The notes: generated by a model from the letters alone, not told the origin. Positions 26,270 through 35,723 are shown, counted from the stretch's first letter. The stretch is 64,000 nucleotides of DNA from Rhizobium sp. Root482 (GCF_001426565.1 NZ_LMFA01000001.1:457287-521286); one strand, 5' to 3'. Numbers and translations are program-made.

Positions 26270-26785
26270 TCAGCTTTTCCGCCGCCAGGTCGTGAAATGC
26301 ATGGCATGGCTGTCCTTTTCCCCCTGCGGCAGGGGCTCGTCCACGATTTTGTCGAACAGGGCCTGGTCGATGGACGGAAAGAACGTATCGCCGTCGATAT
26401 GGGCCGCGACCTCGGTGACATGCAGAACATCGGCGCGTGGCATGACCTCGCGGTAGATCTGCCCGCCGCCGATGATACAGACCTCATCGACCTCGAGTTC
26501 GCGGGCCCGCCTGCCCGCCTCGGCCAGCGCCGCGTCCAGAGAGCGGGCGACGAATGCGCCTTCCGCCACGAAGGCCGGATCGCGGCTGATGACGATATTG
26601 GGCCGGCCGGGAAGCGGCCTGCCGATCGACGCCCATGTCTTGCGGCCCATCACCACCGGGCGCCCCAGCGTCAGCGCCTTGAAGCGCTTGAGATCGCTCG
26701 GCAACCGCCAGGGCAGGTCGCCGTCGCGGCCGATGACCCCGTTCGATGAAACGGCGACGACGAGGACGATCTTCGGATCAGACAT
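26270..26785 (-). CDS. folA: Dihydrofolate reductase
   Basis: 171-residue NADPH-dependent reductase of dihydrofolate. Motifs present: VVAVSSNGVIGRDGDLPW (Met20-loop region, with the substrate Asp appearing in PSDLKRF), VVMGRKTWASIG and IIGGGQIYREVMP. ATG 26785 begins directly at the core and overlaps the end of the upstream glutathione transferase gene by eight bases. With thyA two genes upstream it regenerates the tetrahydrofolate that thymidylate synthase consumes. Confidence 0.95.
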   Translation of the reverse strand: MSDPKIVLVVAVSSNGVIGRDGDLPWRLPSDLKRFKALTLGRPVVMGRKTWASIGRPLPGRPNIVISRDPAFVAEGAFVARSLDAALAEAGRRARELEVDEVCIIGGGQIYREVMPRADVLHVTEVAAHIDGDTFFPSIDQALFDKIVDEPLPQGEKDSHAMHFTTWRRKS

Positions 26786-27383
26786 GAAGTTCGTCCGGCT
26801 TGCTGTCGATGGCACGCGCGCGGGCCAGTGCCGGCCGTGCCGTCATGGTCTCGACATAGCGGTCGACGACGGCGCTTTCCGGCAGCAGTCTGCGCATCCA
26901 GCCGAGCGCGCTGGCAAGCAGCAGATCGGCGGCGCTGACCGTCTTTCCAAGCAGGAACGGCTGTTTCGACAGCGTTTCGATCACATGCACGCACATTTCC
27001 TCGTAGATCTTCGTCATCTGCGGATTATTGGCGGCAAGTCCGCCAAGAAAGGCGCTTCCGGACGGCTCGATGACGCCGGCGTAATAGGCGAGCCAGCTCA
27101 GATAGGCGCCGCGCTCCGCATGACCGGGTGGGCGGCCCAGTTCTGAATTCGGGTAAAGCTCGGTCAGGTACTGCACGACCGCCGTGGATTCGGTAACGAG
27201 CGCATTGTTGTGCAAGAGCGCCGGCACCTGCTTGTGCGGATGCGGATTGTTGTCGTCCGGCCCGCCGGAGCCGTCCCAGCGGCGGATCGAGACATAGCGT
27301 ATGTCGTAGTCGGCGCCCAGTTCCTCAAGCAGCCAGATGATGCGCGAGGAGCGCGACTGCGGCGCGTGGATCAGTGTCAGCAT
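26778..27383 (-). CDS. Glutathione S-transferase family protein
   Basis: 201 residues with an N-terminal thioredoxin-like domain (LIHAPQSRSSRIIWLLEELG, then KQVPALLHNNALVTESTAVVQYL, the glutathione gamma-glutamyl site) and an all-helical C-terminal domain. The catalytic Ser/Cys is likely in the APQSRSS segment. Substrate unknown. It lies between thyA and folA on the same strand and overlaps folA, so it is cotranscribed with the folate genes without an obvious metabolic reason. Confidence 0.88.
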   Translation of the reverse strand: MLTLIHAPQSRSSRIIWLLEELGADYDIRYVSIRRWDGSGGPDDNNPHPHKQVPALLHNNALVTESTAVVQYLTELYPNSELGRPPGHAERGAYLSWLAYYAGVIEPSGSAFLGGLAANNPQMTKIYEEMCVHVIETLSKQPFLLGKTVSAADLLLASALGWMRRLLPESAVVDRYVETMTARPALARARAIDSKPDELHV

Positions 27384-27440
27384 GTGTTCCTCCGGCCAAG
27401 GTTGGATGACGCTCCGGCTGCCACCATGCCACCGTCGCGG

Positions 27441-28235
27441 TTATTTTGAAACCTGCGCCCTGATATGTGGCGCGGCCTCGTAGCCGACCAGTTCGAAATC
27501 GTCGAACTGGAATGAAAAAAGATCCCTGACCTCGGGATTGAGCCTCATCACCGGCAGCGGCCTTGGCGCCCGCAAAAGCTGTTCGCGCGCCTGGTCGAAA
27601 TGATTGTGGTAGATATGGGCATCCCCGAAAGTGTGGACGAAATCGCCCGGCTGGAGGCCGCAGACCTGCGCCACCATCAAGGTCAGCAGCGCATAGGAGG
27701 CGATGTTGAACGGCACGCCGAGGAAAATATCGGCCGAGCGCTGGTAGAGCTGGCACGACAGCTTGCCGTCCACCACATAGAACTGGAACAGGCAATGGCA
27801 GGGTGGCAGCGCCATCTCGTCCACCAGCGCCGGGTTCCAGGCCGAAACGATGTGCCGGCGCGAATTGGGATTCGTCCTCAGCCCGTCCAGCAGGGCGGTT
27901 ATCTGGTCGAGATGCCGCCCGTCATGGGTCGGCCAGGACCGCCACTGGTAACCGTAGACGGGACCGAGATCGCCGTTCTCGTCCGCCCATTCGTTCCAGA
28001 TGTTAACGCCGTTTTCCTGGAGATAGCCGATATTGGTATCGCCCTTCAGAAACCACAGCAATTCATGGATGATCGACTTGAGATGCAGCTTCTTGGTGGT
28101 CAGCACCGGAAAGCCTTCCGAAAGATCGAACCGCATCTGGTGGCCGAAGATCGAGCGCGTGCCGGTCCCCGTCCGGTCGCCGCGGTCGGAACCGTTCTCC
28201 ATCACATGGGCCAGGAGATCGAGATATTGCTTCAT
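27441..28235 (-). CDS. thyA: Thymidylate synthase
   Basis: 264 residues, exactly the classic ThyA length. Catalytic Cys146 in [18 protein letters not shown] for dUMP phosphate binding, and [21 protein letters not shown] are all in place. Makes dTMP from dUMP with methylene-tetrahydrofolate. ATG 28235 matches the conserved MKQYLDLL opening; the frame extending to 28286 is not used. First gene of the thyA-gst-folA group. Confidence 0.97.
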   Translation of the reverse strand: MKQYLDLLAHVMENGSDRGDRTGTGTRSIFGHQMRFDLSEGFPVLTTKKLHLKSIIHELLWFLKGDTNIGYLQENGVNIWNEWADENGDLGPVYGYQWRSWPTHDGRHLDQITALLDGLRTNPNSRRHIVSAWNPALVDEMALPPCHCLFQFYVVDGKLSCQLYQRSADIFLGVPFNIASYALLTLMVAQVCGLQPGDFVHTFGDAHIYHNHFDQAREQLLRAPRPLPVMRLNPEVRDLFSFQFDDFELVGYEAAPHIRAQVSK

Positions 28236-28356
28236 GGGTCGCCGCCGAGTCCTCTGCCCTGATTGATTCTCTTCTAGGCCCAACACGACGGCGAACCAAT
28301 ATCCAATCCCCGGTTTCCCCAGCTCTGCTTCACTCAGTCGGGGAACGCGCGGTGCG

Positions 28357-28665
28357 TCAGACCGTTTCCAGCTTGCCGAGGTTCTTTGCCACCAGATAAT
28401 AGAAGGTCACCCGCGACTTGGAGCGATCCGCAGCCATCGCCTTGGCGGCGGCGTCGATGGCAGCATCGGCATCGGCTCCGGTAACGCCGAGTTTCTTGCC
28501 GCACCATTTTTCCTTGACGCGCGCCAGTTCCGCCGGATCCGAAGCGGAAACCAGCGAGGAATCCCTGTTGCGCAGCGCAATACCGAGATGTTTGACGATT
28601 TTGCTCACCACCGCCTGATCGGCGCCGCTATCGTATTTCTGCACATCCGCGAGATAGTCGGTCAT
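28357..28665 (-). CDS. DUF2853 family protein
   Basis: 102-residue small helical protein with the DUF2853 features [25 protein letters not shown] at the start and [14 protein letters not shown] at the end. No catalytic motif; function unknown. It lies between thyA and the tmRNA locus and reads away from the latter. Confidence 0.85.
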   Translation of the reverse strand: MTDYLADVQKYDSGADQAVVSKIVKHLGIALRNRDSSLVSASDPAELARVKEKWCGKKLGVTGADADAAIDAAAKAMAADRSKSRVTFYYLVAKNLGKLETV

Positions 28666-28800
28666 GATGTTTCCTTCATAAGCATGGGTTCAATACGCCG
28701 GCCTCATGACGGCGCGATCCGAGTTTTTCACGCTCCGCGCACAAGTCAAGGCGAGGCTTTTCAACCGAAAGGCGCAAATCATCTAATTTCGACAGGCCCC

Positions 28801-28829
28801 CTTTTCTTGAACATCGCAAACACCTATAT
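28801..28829 (+). promoter_or_regulatory. Promoter of ssrA
   Basis: -35-like CTTTTC (28801-28806) and -10 CTATAT (28824-28829, the alphaproteobacterial consensus) with 17 bases between. Predicted start near 28836, just before a GCCGTC/GGCGGC-type hairpin at the head of the tmRNA precursor. Confidence 0.55.
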
Positions 28830-28835
28830 CTGTTA

Positions 28836-29173
28836 TGCCGTCTTCGGGCGGCTATGGTGATAAATAGGCGGTGAAATAAACCTATTGGACCCGGGGGCGG
28901 TACCCGGCGCCTCCACCAAAAACCGGTCGTTTCGATGGACCGGCTTTTGATGGGGGCGAAATAGGATCGACAAGGGCGTAAAGATCGACTTTTTACCCGG
29001 CATTGTACCACCGTTATCGGGCTAAACTAGTAGTTGCAAACGACAACTATGCGGAAGCTCGTCTCGCTGCTTAATCGCAGTGTGACACTTCAAATCAAGT
29101 CCTAAGGGGTCGCACTCTTGGGCGGGGTCCGAAGGCACCTGGCAACAGAAGCCTTCACCTTCTCCCCCGCCTT
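28836..29173 (+). ncRNA. ssrA: Two-piece, circularly permuted tmRNA
   Basis: The alanyl-tRNA-like acceptor piece comes first: T-arm CCGGG/CCCGG with a seven-base loop and the 3' end CGCCTCCACCA at 28908-28918. A removed spacer of about 33 bases follows, then the mRNA-like piece starts with GGGGGCG at 28952, which pairs with CGCCTCC to form the acceptor stem. AATAGG near 28960 can pair with CCTATT of the acceptor piece to rebuild helix P2. The tag frame at 29036-29074 reads ANDNYAEARLAA then TAA, the rhizobial tag. Rescues stalled ribosomes and marks the nascent chains for ClpXP. The 5' and 3' limits are estimates. Confidence 0.93.
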
Positions 29174-29281
29174 GAAATGGTCTATAGATCATGCAAATTA
29201 GCTAGCATGCGCGCCTTGGCCCGTGTACAGAGCCGACGGCATCATGTGACAGTGTTGAGTGACAAGAAAGACGGGGATCCG

Positions 29282-29809
29282 ATGGGTCAAGACCATATCC
29301 GCTACGACATTCTCGCGCAGGACGCGCTTCGCAGCGTCATCCGCAAGGTCCTGATCGAGGTCGCAGCCACAGGTCACCTCCCCGGCGATCATCATTTCTT
29401 CATCACCTTCCTCACCGGCGCGCCGGGCGTGCGCATTTCCCAGCATCTCAAGGCCAAATATGCCGAGCAGATGACCATCGTCGTGCAGCACCAGTTCTGG
29501 GAACTCAAGGTCACGGAAACCCTGTTCGAGATCGGCCTGTCCTTCTCCGATACGCCGGAAAAACTGGTCATCCCCTTCAACGCCATTCGCGGCTTCTACG
29601 ATCCGTCGGTGAATTTCGAGCTTGAATTCGATGTCGCCGCCGCCGAGGAGGACGAAGGCGCCGAGATCACCGCCTATCCGGTCGCTCCCGTTGCTTCGGT
29701 CGAAAAGCCCGGCGAGCCGGAAGCCGAAGTCGCCGCGAAGCCGGCCGAAGACGGCAAGAAGGAAGGCGGCTCCGTCGTCTCGCTCGATTCGTTCCGCAAG
29801 AAAAACTGA
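29282..29809 (+). CDS. sspB: SspB-like ClpXP adaptor
   Basis: 175 residues of the alphaproteobacterial SspB type. The folded domain (about 5-125) contains RYDILAQDALRSVIRKVLIEV, HHFFITFLTGAPGVRIS and LVIPFNAIRGFYDPSVNF; then comes an acidic, Ala/Glu/Pro-rich linker and a conserved C-terminal tail VVSLDSFRKKN, the ClpX-docking module. It delivers ssrA-tagged proteins to ClpXP, and here sits directly downstream of ssrA, about 110 bases after it. ATG 29282 is chosen because the fold starts there; the frame to 29177 overlaps the tmRNA region. Confidence 0.92.
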   Translation: MGQDHIRYDILAQDALRSVIRKVLIEVAATGHLPGDHHFFITFLTGAPGVRISQHLKAKYAEQMTIVVQHQFWELKVTETLFEIGLSFSDTPEKLVIPFNAIRGFYDPSVNFELEFDVAAAEEDEGAEITAYPVAPVASVEKPGEPEAEVAAKPAEDGKKEGGSVVSLDSFRKKN

Positions 29810-29844
29810 GCCGCAAGAAAAACCGAGGCGCAAGAAGAACAGAG
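29794..29844 (+). repeat. Three imperfect 17-base tandem repeats across the sspB stop
   Basis: Units start at 29794, 29811 and 29828: CCGCAAGAAAAACTGAG, CCGCAAGAAAAACCGAG, GCGCAAGAAGAACAGAG. The first encodes the SspB C-terminus RKKN and stop; the second and third are untranslated copies in another reading phase. Looks like slippage or segmental duplication of the gene end. Confidence 0.8.
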
Positions 29845-29871
29845 GCGCTTGCCTTTCCCTGGGGGGTCGCA

Positions 29872-30066
29872 ATGACAGGCGATGTGGTCAATCTGCGCCA
29901 GGTCCGCAAGCGCAAGGCGCGGGCGGAGAAGGACAGGAACGCCGAACAGAACCGCATCAGCTTCGGCCGCACCAAGGACGAAAAGTTGCTGACCGGGAAA
30001 CTGAACGACAAGGCCGAAAAATCCCTGGACCAGGGGCGGCTGGACCGCCCCGCCGACAAGAACTGA
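29872..30066 (+). CDS. DUF4169 family small protein
   Basis: 64 residues, highly charged, with the family pattern VVNLRQVRKRKARAEKDRNAEQNR and FGRTKDEK. No known function. It is read in the same direction as sspB, 62 bases downstream, and is followed 27 bases later by a ribbon-helix-helix gene; the three are probably cotranscribed. This neighbourhood is common in Rhizobiales, as I recall. Confidence 0.8.
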   Translation: MTGDVVNLRQVRKRKARAEKDRNAEQNRISFGRTKDEKLLTGKLNDKAEKSLDQGRLDRPADKN

Positions 30067-30093
30067 CCCCTCCCAGCGAAAGCGGCCGCCGAC

Positions 30094-30336
30094 ATGCCCG
30101 TGATCCGCAAGCATTCCGCCACGCTGCACGGCCACAGGACCAGTTTCTCGCTGGAAGAGCCCTTCTGGCAGGAACTGAAGGCGATCGCCGCAAGCCGTGG
30201 CATGCCGTTGGCCGGCCTGATCGCAGAAATAGACGACAGTCGCGATCCCGCCAGCAATCTCTCCTCGGCGCTTCGCGTCCATGTGCTCACCTGGCTCAAG
30301 ACCCCGCCATCCGACAGAGCCGGCGACCCATCCTGA
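30094..30336 (+). CDS. Ribbon-helix-helix domain protein
   Basis: 80-residue protein with the RHH_4-type pattern: a strand RKHSATLHGHRTSFSLEEPFW followed by two helices (ELKAIAASRGMPLAGLIAEID and SNLSSALRVHVLTWLK). Probably a dimeric DNA-binding protein, but no target is visible. Third gene of the sspB-DUF4169-RHH run. Confidence 0.8.
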   Translation: MPVIRKHSATLHGHRTSFSLEEPFWQELKAIAASRGMPLAGLIAEIDDSRDPASNLSSALRVHVLTWLKTPPSDRAGDPS

Positions 30337-30455
30337 CGTCTGCCGCACCGTTGCCGCGCCATGCGCCGGGAAGACCGGCTCGCAATACCAGCGCGCAGAC
30401 GGTCCGCGAATGCCGGGCCACCGCCTCGTTCATTCAGCAATCGGGCGCTTTGCCG

Positions 30456-33400
30456 CTAGGGCGTGACGCCGGGAAGCGCGTCGAAATTGAGCACCGGGTT
30501 GCGGGTCGCCGGCTCCTCGACCGGCGGTGATATGACGGCGCCATCCTGCGGCGGCGTCAGTTCGCCGCCCCGCACCACGCCGCCCGGATCGAAGGGCAGC
30601 AGATCGAGGTTCTGCTGTTCGGCCTTGCGGGCGGCCTCCTCGGCAGCCCTCGCCTCATCCGCCGCCTTCTTCTCCGCCAGCGCCCTTGCGGCGGCTTCGG
30701 CCTTCTGTTGCGCCGCAGCCTCGGCCGCCATCTGCCGCCGCCTCTGCTCTTCCACCGCCCGCAGGCGCTCCGCCTCGCGCTCGGCCGCCTTGGCCTTGTA
30801 GAGTCCCACTTCACGGCGCAGCCGCTGTTTCTCCAGCACATTCGCCTGCAGGATATCGACGCGGCGGCGCTCGCGCTCGAAGGCCCTGAGCGAGAGGAAA
30901 TTGGTGAGGTCGGTAACGTCAAGCGTTACGCCCGGCGATGACAGCAGCCCGGCATAATCGAGCCGCGCCTGCGCTTCGGCACCTGTCACCGCCGCCTCGC
31001 CCGGGCGAAAATTCACGTCCATACCGGCCCGCATGCGCTCGTCGGGAAAGTTGATCTCGAGGTCGCCGGTCAGGGCAGCGGCGGCGTCTCCCGCTGTCAC
31101 GTTCTGCGCCCGCAGCATGCCGCCGGCAATGTTGAAGGGCATTTTCACCGCCCCGATCGCCGCCTGCCCCGAAAAAATCGCCCGCGCCGCCAGCGGCTGC
31201 ACCGCCTCGGGCGTGATGTCGCCCTCGATCCGGTCGGCGGCGACCATGATGGCCGGCAACGCCCCGGTGTTCAATCCATGCACGATCACATCGTGCAGCA
31301 CCGCCGTGCCCGAGCCGCTCAGCGATTCGGCCATGGCTCGCGGGCTTTTTCCGGAGGCTTCCAGCGCCAGCGCCAAGTCGAAGCGGCCGGTTGCGACCGG
31401 TTGCCCGCCGGAGGTCCAGCCGACGGCCGCAAGATCGCCGCCCGTCAGATCGAGCCGCGTCTGGAGGAAGCCGGCGCCATTGCCGTTGCCGAGGAGAAGC
31501 CGGCCCTTCACCGTCCCGCCCAGCCATTGTCCCGAAAGCCCGTCGATCTCGACCTGGTCGCCCTTCCAGGTGAACCTGCCGGCAAGATCGGAAACGGCGC
31601 TGTAGAGACCCGGCCAGAATTGCTTCGCCGTCAGGTCGATCGCCACGTCGAACCCGCTCCAGGCCGGCCCGACGACTGTGGCCGCCGACAGGGCGCCCGT
31701 CGCGCCTTCCTGTACCTGACCCAGAATGCCCTCGCCGAGCCAGGCAAGATCGAGCACATCCACGGAAATCTTGCCGCCGGCCTTGCCCGGGCTCGTCCTG
31801 TCGAGAGTAACAGCGCCGGAAAAGCCATTGCCGTCGGCCTTGCCGCTTATATTCGAAAGCGCCACGGCCTCAGGCGTCGTTGCGATATCGGCCGTCAGCG
31901 CCAGCGGCAGGCCGGTGCCCATCTGCGGCAGGCCGATGCCCTGCAGGAGCAGGAAGGGCTCGAAATCGCGGCTTTCCAGCGTCAGCTTCGATTGCCCGGA
32001 CAGGAAAGCGTCGCGCGCGAGGTCGATATCGCCATTCAGCGACAGCGAGGTCTGCCCGGTGGTGAAGGTCAGCGCGGCATTCGCCTTGTCGTCCTCCGTG
32101 CTTTTCAGCTTCAGCGATATCAGTCCGTTCGGATCTGCGTCGAAAGGCAGCGGGTCGAAACCCGCCTGCCCCAGAAGGATCGGCGTCGAGGGGTTTTCGA
32201 GCGTCGCCTCCAGCGAAAGCCCCTGCCCCTTGAGCGCCTGGGCAAGATCGGGCGCCTGGTAGTTGGCGGCGATCTTCGTGCCGTTCGCCGTGCCGACAAT
32301 ACCGAAGGTGACCGGCGCCTTGCCGTCCGGGCCGCCTGCCGTGAGGGTGAAATCAAGCGCCGTGTCGGCGTAATAGGGACCGCTCGCCACCAGCCGCGCC
32401 ATGGCGGGATGGGCGGGCGCATGCCGCGCCAGCATCTCGAGGAAGGGGGTGAGGTCCGGCGAGGCAAGCTTCATCTTGGCGGTAATCGATGGCGCCGAAA
32501 GATCGCCGCCCATGCGACCCGACAGGGCAAGCTGGGCGCCGGCAATGGCGCCGACCGAAACCCGCTCGGCCTGCAACTGGCCGTTCTTCAAGGTCGCCAC
32601 CACCTGCACATCGCTGGCCTCCTCTCCGAAGGCGGAGAAATGCTCGGCGGAAAGATCGGCGGCGATCGTATGGGAAAGCACGGTCGCATTCGAGGCATCG
32701 CCCGCCACCAGACCGGCCAGCGCCTGCAGCGCCTCCAGGTCGATGCGGTTGCCTTCGAGCTGCAGCGAAAGCGTCGGCGGCACGTCGTCGAGCGCCTGCC
32801 GCTCGATCCGGCCGCGCAACACGGCAGGTCCCGCCGCCACCTCCAGCCGCTCGAACTGCTGCAGCCGGTCGGTAATGTTCACGGTCGCCGAAAAACCGGC
32901 GGTCTTCAGCTTGCGGATGGCCGGATCGACGGAGCCGGCAAGCCAGGCGGCAAGGCCGGATGGCTGGTTGGAGGCAACCAGCAAATCCCCGCGAAAGGCC
33001 CGCTGGCCGTTCAGTTGCAGCCGTCCGCTTGCCTCCAGCTGGGTGCGGCCGGGCAATTGCGCCACCGCCTTGTCGATCATCCAGCCGCCGCGGTCCGGCC
33101 TCAAGTCCAGCCGCACGTCGCGCACCGTCGTATCGCCGATGACGATCGCCGGCAGTTTCAGGCTCGCCCGGCCCGGCACCTGCGGGATCGGGATGTCGGC
33201 GGCGATCGCCAGCATCGCGGCCAGCCTCTGGCGCACCGAGATCGCCGGATCGCGCCCGGTCTTGCCGGCCACGCCGGTATTGCCGATGCGGCTGACATCG
33301 ATCTGCTGGCCGTCGGCGAGCAGAAGGAATTCCTGGTCCTTGCCGGTGTCCAGCGTCGCCTCGCCGGTCACCAGATAGGGATCGTCCTTTGGGCCGATCT

Positions 33401-34259
33401 CCAGCCGGTAATCCGGCACCCGGATGCGCTCGTTGGTTAGCTGGAATTCGCCGTTCACCCGAAGCGCCGCGCTCTCCTCGGCGTCCTTCTGGTCTTTGTT
33501 CTCCGTCAGCGTGAACTTGCCTTCGTAGAGCGGCTTGAAATCGACGATCTTGAGGTCGCCGTCGAGTTCGACCCCGAAAGGACGGTTGTCGGGCGTTAGC
33601 CGCGCCCGAAGGCCCAGCGAGCCTTCCTTGTCCGCTTCGCTGCTGGAGAAGGCAAAGCTGCCCACCTCCCCGTCAAGGGCTGCCCGCCCCTCCATCTTCC
33701 ACGGCCCGGCCAGCGAGCGGGCGGAAAGATCAGCCTCCAGCCCGGTAATGCGCCTCGTGCGACCGGTCTGCTCGTCGATGAAATCGATCTGGCCGTCGGT
33801 AATGGCGACGTTTTCAAGCACGACCGTCTTTGCGGGGATCGATGCCCTGCGGCCCCGCGCCCAGTCGAGCGTGCCGTCCGGCAGCAAGCGGATCTTCGCC
33901 TTCGGCCGCTCCAGCCGCATGTCGAAGATCAGCGCTTCGCCGGAAAGGAAGGGCGCCAGTTCGGCATCCATGGAAAAACGCTCGACCTGGATCAGCGGCT
34001 CGCCGGTTTCGGACTGGCCGACGCGCACATCGTTGAGCGTCACCGAGGGAAAGGGAATGAGCCGCGCATCGACGCTGCCATGCACCACCACCGGCTTGCC
34101 CATGATGCGCGTCGCCTCGCGCTCGAAATCCTTGCGGAAATCGGTCCAGTCCACGAACAGCGGGGCGATCAGCGCCGCAAACAGCGCCACCACCAGAAGA
34201 CCACCAACGGAAACCAGAATTCGCGAAAGCACCAGTTGAAGACCCTCACCATTGACCAT
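30456..34259 (-). CDS. Large AsmA-family membrane-anchored protein
   Basis: 1267 residues. One N-terminal membrane helix (about 13-33) followed by the AsmA opening FVDWTDFRKDFEREATRIMGKPVVVHGSVDARLIPFPSVTLNDVRVG, and then a very long periplasmic beta-strand-rich region typical of AsmA/TamB-like proteins now thought to bridge the envelope and carry lipids. The C-terminal ~120 residues contain an Ala/Glu/Arg-rich coiled coil (about 1165-1230) and a Pro-rich tail, unusual for AsmA. ATG 34259 is used; a GTG at 34274 is the alternative. Converges on the RHH gene; the flavoprotein gene upstream is read the same way, with 54 bases between. Confidence 0.8.
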   Translation of the reverse strand: MVNGEGLQLVLSRILVSVGGLLVVALFAALIAPLFVDWTDFRKDFEREATRIMGKPVVVHGSVDARLIPFPSVTLNDVRVGQSETGEPLIQVERFSMDAELAPFLSGEALIFDMRLERPKAKIRLLPDGTLDWARGRRASIPAKTVVLENVAITDGQIDFIDEQTGRTRRITGLEADLSARSLAGPWKMEGRAALDGEVGSFAFSSSEADKEGSLGLRARLTPDNRPFGVELDGDLKIVDFKPLYEGKFTLTENKDQKDAEESAALRVNGEFQLTNERIRVPDYRLEIGPKDDPYLVTGEATLDTGKDQEFLLLADGQQIDVSRIGNTGVAGKTGRDPAISVRQRLAAMLAIAADIPIPQVPGRASLKLPAIVIGDTTVRDVRLDLRPDRGGWMIDKAVAQLPGRTQLEASGRLQLNGQRAFRGDLLVASNQPSGLAAWLAGSVDPAIRKLKTAGFSATVNITDRLQQFERLEVAAGPAVLRGRIERQALDDVPPTLSLQLEGNRIDLEALQALAGLVAGDASNATVLSHTIAADLSAEHFSAFGEEASDVQVVATLKNGQLQAERVSVGAIAGAQLALSGRMGGDLSAPSITAKMKLASPDLTPFLEMLARHAPAHPAMARLVASGPYYADTALDFTLTAGGPDGKAPVTFGIVGTANGTKIAANYQAPDLAQALKGQGLSLEATLENPSTPILLGQAGFDPLPFDADPNGLISLKLKSTEDDKANAALTFTTGQTSLSLNGDIDLARDAFLSGQSKLTLESRDFEPFLLLQGIGLPQMGTGLPLALTADIATTPEAVALSNISGKADGNGFSGAVTLDRTSPGKAGGKISVDVLDLAWLGEGILGQVQEGATGALSAATVVGPAWSGFDVAIDLTAKQFWPGLYSAVSDLAGRFTWKGDQVEIDGLSGQWLGGTVKGRLLLGNGNGAGFLQTRLDLTGGDLAAVGWTSGGQPVATGRFDLALALEASGKSPRAMAESLSGSGTAVLHDVIVHGLNTGALPAIMVAADRIEGDITPEAVQPLAARAIFSGQAAIGAVKMPFNIAGGMLRAQNVTAGDAAAALTGDLEINFPDERMRAGMDVNFRPGEAAVTGAEAQARLDYAGLLSSPGVTLDVTDLTNFLSLRAFERERRRVDILQANVLEKQRLRREVGLYKAKAAEREAERLRAVEEQRRRQMAAEAAAQQKAEAAARALAEKKAADEARAAEEAARKAEQQNLDLLPFDPGGVVRGGELTPPQDGAVISPPVEEPATRNPVLNFDALPGVTP

Positions 34260-34313
34260 GGCAGATAGCGCCACCGGCGGCGCCGACCACTCCTTAGCAT
34301 CCGGGCGACATTT

Positions 34314-35723
34314 TCACATGGCAAAAATCTTGCCGGGATTGAAGATATTGCCGGGGTCGAGCGCCCGCTTCACCTGGCGCATCAGGTCGAGCGCGTCGCC
34401 AAGTTCCGCTTCGAGAAAGGGCATCTTGCCCTGGCCAATGCCGTGCTCGCCGGTGCAGGTCCCGTCCATGGAGAGTGCCCGTTCGTTGAGCCTTGCGACA
34501 AAGGCCTCGGCGCGAACGACATCGGCCTCGTCCTTGTCGTCGAACAGGAGGCCGACATGGAAATTCCCGTCGCCGGCATGGCCGACGATCGGGGCGATCA
34601 GCCCATGGGCGGAAATATCCGCATGCGTCGCCTCGACGCAATCGGCAAGCCGCGAGATCGGCACGCAGACATCGGTCGAAAGGATGGCAAGGCCCGGCGC
34701 CAGGCTTTTCTGTGCCCAATAGGCATTGTGGCGCGCCTTCCACAGCGCATTGCGCTCGTCGGTATTGGCGGTCCAGAGAAACGGCGAGCTGCCGAATTCG
34801 GCGGCAATCTCGCCGAATTGCCTGGATTGCAGTGCGACGCTTTCGGCATTGCCGTGAAACTCCACGAACAGGGTCGGCGCCTCCGCGAAAGACAGCCCGG
34901 AATAGGCGTTGCTCGCCCTCATCTGCAGCGCGTCGAGCAGTTCGATGCGGGCAACCGGAATGCCCGACTGGATCGTCAGGATGACGGTATTGCAGGCATC
35001 GCCGACCGTCGGGAAGGAGCAGACGCCGCCGGCGATCATTTCGGGAATGCCCTGCAGCCTGAGCGTGATCGAGGTCAGGATGCCGAGCGTGCCTTCGGCG
35101 CCGACGAAAAGCCGGGTCAGGTCGTAACCGGCGGAGGATTTGCGCGCACGGTGGGCGGTGCGGATTTCCCGGCCCGCCGCCGTCACGGCGGTGACCGAGA
35201 GCACATTGTCCTTCATCGTGCCGTAGCGCACCGCATTGGTGCCCGAGGCCCGCGTCGACGCCATGCCGCCGATCGAGGCATTGGCGCCCGGATCGATCGG
35301 GAAGAAAAGCCCCGTATCGCGCAGATGGATGTTGAGCGCCTCGCGGGTCACGCCCGGTTGTACCGTGCAGTCGAAATCGCTGGCATTGACCTCCAGCACC
35401 TTGTCCATCCGGCTCGTATCGACGCTGATGCCGCCATGCGGCGCATTGATATGGCCCTCGAGCGAGGACCCCGTGCCGTAGGCGATCAGCGGCACGCCGT
35501 GCTCAGCGGCAATGCCGACGATTGCCTCCACCTCGGCAACCGTCTCGGGAAAGACCACCCCGTCGGGCAGTTGCGCCGGAAGATAGGTCGTTGTGTGCGC
35601 ATGCTGGGCGCGAACGGCCTCGCTCGTCTGGAACCGGTTGCCGAATCGCTCGCCCATCAGCCGCAGCGCCACCGCCATGCCTGCTTCATTGCGACTGCCC
35701 GCCTTGATTGCCTTCAATGCCAT
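34314..35723 (-). CDS. FAD-linked D-lactate/2-hydroxyacid dehydrogenase (GlcD/Dld type)
   Basis: 469-residue flavoprotein of the VAO family. The PP-loop FAD-binding domain shows YGTGSSLEGHINAPHGGISVD and GGMASTRASGTNAVRYG; the C-terminal domain carries the metal/substrate His segment VGHAGDGNFHVGLL and ends with GTCTGEHGIGQGK and LDPGNIFNPGKIF. Most like cytochrome-linked D-lactate dehydrogenase; glycolate oxidase GlcD is the alternative, but no glcE/glcF are nearby. GGAGGGAGCGG precedes ATG 35723. Confidence 0.88.
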   Translation of the reverse strand: MALKAIKAGSRNEAGMAVALRLMGERFGNRFQTSEAVRAQHAHTTTYLPAQLPDGVVFPETVAEVEAIVGIAAEHGVPLIAYGTGSSLEGHINAPHGGISVDTSRMDKVLEVNASDFDCTVQPGVTREALNIHLRDTGLFFPIDPGANASIGGMASTRASGTNAVRYGTMKDNVLSVTAVTAAGREIRTAHRARKSSAGYDLTRLFVGAEGTLGILTSITLRLQGIPEMIAGGVCSFPTVGDACNTVILTIQSGIPVARIELLDALQMRASNAYSGLSFAEAPTLFVEFHGNAESVALQSRQFGEIAAEFGSSPFLWTANTDERNALWKARHNAYWAQKSLAPGLAILSTDVCVPISRLADCVEATHADISAHGLIAPIVGHAGDGNFHVGLLFDDKDEADVVRAEAFVARLNERALSMDGTCTGEHGIGQGKMPFLEAELGDALDLMRQVKRALDPGNIFNPGKIFAM

